From Chitinophagaceae bacterium (GTDB lineage: Bacteria > Bacteroidota > Bacteroidia > Chitinophagales > Chitinophagaceae), in assembly GCA_009996675.1 (NCBI GenBank), contig JAACZQ010000053.1, positions 1 through 42,182 on the forward strand: DNA of 42,182 nt. The letters run 5' to 3'. This document shows, piece by piece, positions 40,292 through 42,182 of this stretch (position 1 is its first letter; every line of letters starts with the position of its first letter). Position numbers and translations under genes: made by a program. Below the pieces are notes generated by a model. That model was given only the letters and a program-made list of their open reading frames with translations. It was not told the origin of the DNA and did not search any database.

Positions 40292-41308
40292 ATGTTTATG
40301 CGGTATATTTTTGTTTTGCTGATCAGTGCCCTGCTGGGCACATCGGTAGCGGCACAGGAGCCTGGAAAAAAATTGCAGGAAACAGCCCGGACCATGTTGC
40401 AGCAGGGTGACCTGGATAATGCCATTGCCATCTTGGAAACAGCCATCAAACAGGCGCCGGGAAACCTGGAGATCGCCAAAGACCTGGCTTATGCCTGCTA
40501 CCTGAAACGTGATTTTTCCAAAGCCATTGAAGTGGGAAGGTCAATCACAGAAAGATCAGACGCAGATGAACAGAGTTTTCAGATACTCGGACTGGCTTAT
40601 AAAGGGACAGCCCTGTATAAGGAAGCATCAAAAATGTACCGCACAGCTTTAAAAAAATTCCCCAACAGTGCCGTCATTTATAATGAATACGGCGAGGCTC
40701 TGGCTATGGATAACGATCTTAATGAAGCCATAAAACAATGGGAAAAAGGTATTCAGGCCGACGGAAATTATAGTGGTAATTACTACAATGCCTGTATCTA
40801 TTATACCAAGGCTGCCAACTGGGTTCGGGTGATGCTTTATGGAGAATTATTTGTAAACCTGGAAAGCTATTCAGCCCGTACAGCAGAAGTGAAAAAAGCA
40901 CTTGTGAATGCCTGGCAAAAACTGTGGGTGCCCACGGTAGCGGCACAATTACAAAAAGCGGGAAATAATACTGCATTTGAAAAAAGCATACTGGATATCA
41001 TCATAAAAACACAGGCCGATAACAAGACGGGTTTTGATGCAGCAACCAGCACAGCTATCCGTACCCGTTTTGTGCTGGACTGGTTTACGGGCAAAGCCGC
41101 AAGTTTCCCCTTCCGCCTCTTCGATCACCAGCAATACCTGATCCGGGAAGGGCTTTTTGAAGCGTATAATCAATGGCTTTTTGGCGAAGCCGTAAATGAG
41201 GATATGTATGCGGCCTGGCAGAAAAATCACGAAAAAGAAGCCGCTGCCTGGAAAACCTTTCAAGCGGGCAGGGTCTTTAAAGTGCCCACCGGCCAATATT
41301 ATTTTTGA
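40292..41308 (+). CDS. Exported tetratricopeptide-repeat protein
   Basis: A 338-residue protein with a signal peptide (about 1-21, ending SVAAQ). It has at least three TPR-like helix pairs at about 28-160 (GDLDNAIAILETAIKQAPGN, KEASKMYRTALKKFPNS, NDLNEAIKQWEKGI). The C-terminal part (about 165-338) is helical and not recognised. TPR proteins usually serve as scaffolds for protein complexes in the periplasm. The start may be the ATG at 40292 or the ATG at 40298. It is likely cotranscribed with the DUF1015 gene and is followed by a clear hairpin terminator. Confidence 0.82.
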   Translation: MFMRYIFVLLISALLGTSVAAQEPGKKLQETARTMLQQGDLDNAIAILETAIKQAPGNLEIAKDLAYACYLKRDFSKAIEVGRSITERSDADEQSFQILGLAYKGTALYKEASKMYRTALKKFPNSAVIYNEYGEALAMDNDLNEAIKQWEKGIQADGNYSGNYYNACIYYTKAANWVRVMLYGELFVNLESYSARTAEVKKALVNAWQKLWVPTVAAQLQKAGNNTAFEKSILDIIIKTQADNKTGFDAATSTAIRTRFVLDWFTGKAASFPFRLFDHQQYLIREGLFEAYNQWLFGEAVNEDMYAAWQKNHEKEAAAWKTFQAGRVFKVPTGQYYF

Positions 41309-41330
41309 TTATCCCGATAACTGCACCAAA

Positions 41331-41353
41331 GCCGGAAGAAACAAGCTTCCGGC
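41331..41353 (+). terminator. Rho-independent terminator after the TPR gene
   Basis: GCCGGAAG (41331-41338) and CTTCCGGC (41346-41353) pair perfectly around AAACAAG and are followed by CTTTT. It lies 22 nt after the stop of the TPR gene. Confidence 0.85.
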
Positions 41354-41468
41354 CTTTTAATGTATGGACTTTTTTGAGTAATTTGTCCATCCTAACCCCC
41401 CGGTAAAACCGCAGTGGAACTGATCGGTCAGACTGTAGTTTGAGACGATGGCTACCAGCGGAAATCAT

Positions 41469-42182
41469 ATGAACGATTGCCCTATGACCATTAAAAGACT
41501 TTTTGATTGCCTGGATCACCAATTGCAGCATTTTCCCAAACAGGATATGCTGGCGGCCAAAGAAAACGGGCAATGGGTACCTTACAGCACCACCCAGGTA
41601 GCCGATATTGTGAATCGTTTCAGTGCTGGCCTGATGCAGCTGGGCGTAAGTGGACGGGATATGACTCCGGAAGGGAGTGATAAGATTGCCATCATCAGCA
41701 ATAACCGTCCCGAATGGATATTTACCGACCTGGCCGTTCAGCAATTAGGTGCCATACTGGTGCCGGTATACCCCACTACCAATGCGCTGGAGCTGGAATT
41801 CATTCTGAATGATGCTGCCGTACAATATATTTTCGTGAGCAATGCCGAATTGCTGGAGAAAGCACGAGCCATGATGTCGAAAGTGCCTTCTCTCAAAGGG
41901 ATTTTTACCTTCGAAAGAATTGAAGGTGAGCGTCATTGGACAGAAGTATTGGCCAATGCCGGCGACCCGGCACTTGCACAGGTGGAGGAGATTAAAAAAC
42001 AGATACCCGTTACGCACCTGGCAACCATTATTTATACTTCGGGCACTACCGGTACACCCAAGGGGGTGATGCTGAGCCACCAGAATATTTATACCAACCT
42101 GCAGTTTTCCAAAGAAAGTTTCCCTTTTAATGACGCACCCGATTCTAAAGTGCTGAGCTTTCTGCCGCTGAACCACATATTC
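41469..42182 (+). CDS. Long-chain fatty acid-CoA ligase, 5' part
   Basis: The N-terminal 238 codons of an AMP-binding enzyme that runs off the window; no stop is present. It activates fatty acids to acyl-CoA through an acyl-adenylate. Visible features are an IKRLFDCLDHQLQHFP start, KIAIISNNRPEWIFTDLA, LGAILVPVYPTTNA and the ATP-binding P-loop YTSGTTGTPKGVMLSHQN at about 199-216, then FLPLNHIF at the window end. The ATG at 41469 gives MNDCPM; the next ATG, at 41484 (MTIKRLFD), is also a good start. The family is FadD/FACL-like. Long-chain acyl-CoA would be a substrate for sphingoid-base or glycerolipid synthesis. Confidence 0.9.
   Translation, partial: MNDCPMTIKRLFDCLDHQLQHFPKQDMLAAKENGQWVPYSTTQVADIVNRFSAGLMQLGVSGRDMTPEGSDKIAIISNNRPEWIFTDLAVQQLGAILVPVYPTTNALELEFILNDAAVQYIFVSNAELLEKARAMMSKVPSLKGIFTFERIEGERHWTEVLANAGDPALAQVEEIKKQIPVTHLATIIYTSGTTGTPKGVMLSHQNIYTNLQFSKESFPFNDAPDSKVLSFLPLNHIF

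Overview
This window looks like chromosomal DNA of a free-living member of the Bacteroidota, probably family Chitinophagaceae. The evidence is family content: a carboxypeptidase-regulatory/outer-membrane beta-barrel protein, DUF5686, DUF4833, a paired membrane protein and XRE regulator, a DUF2007 protein, a pyruvoyl-type short Psd and a TetR-TolC-adaptor-RND operon. Several promoters also match the Bacteroidota pattern (TTTG, about 19 nt, TAnnTTTG), and Shine-Dalgarno sequences are mostly absent. No rRNA, tRNA, transposase, integrase or CRISPR array was seen. The genus is not determined.

Layout. 1-3.0 kb: CPBP protease, DUF2007 protein, CdsA and Psd (CDP-diacylglycerol and phosphatidylethanolamine synthesis). 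3.0-10.1 kb: flavin-reductase-like protein, a glycosyltransferase/LpxH-like phosphoesterase pair, a methyltransferase, an SDR, a YjjG-type HAD nucleotidase, a small secreted Lys/Cys-rich protein and a fumarylacetoacetase-family enzyme. 10.1-12.7 kb: an 842-residue secreted fusion of a GH9 glycosidase and a NodB-like deacetylase. 13.7-15.5 kb: an arsenic cluster (ArsR, ArsM, thioredoxin-type ArsC) with two matching ATCG-N8-CGAT operator candidates and no efflux pump. 15.5-22.4 kb: small conserved proteins, the membrane protein/XRE pair, a large outer-membrane beta-barrel protein, a TIGR02757 protein, a DHFR-like reductase, an AIM24-like protein and a GxxExxY (PD-(D/E)XK-like) protein flanked by CTGTG-rich repeats. 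22.4-29.3 kb: an RND efflux operon led by its TetR repressor, with a clear promoter/operator. 29.5-31.2 kb: a DUF502 protein and SerC.

31.3-39.0 kb is the most interesting region. A TetR regulator is followed by a tight same-strand run: myo-inositol-phosphate synthase, PgpA-like phosphatase, GtrA-like membrane protein, DUF5686 outer-membrane protein, CDP-alcohol phosphatidyltransferase fused to DUF4833, and an AUR1-like PAP2 enzyme. Together these could make inositol phosphate, attach it to CDP-diacylglycerol, dephosphorylate the product to phosphatidylinositol and transfer the head group to a ceramide-like acceptor, which would be a bacterial inositol-(sphingo)lipid pathway. CdsA at 1.4 kb would supply CDP-diacylglycerol, and SerC could supply serine for sphingoid bases. 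The window closes with a DUF1015 protein, a TPR protein and the 5' part of a long-chain acyl-CoA ligase that runs off the end.

Start codons were moved downstream of the longest frame wherever family length, signal peptide or an upstream promoter argued for it; each case is noted. Functions rest on motif recognition by eye, not on database searches.
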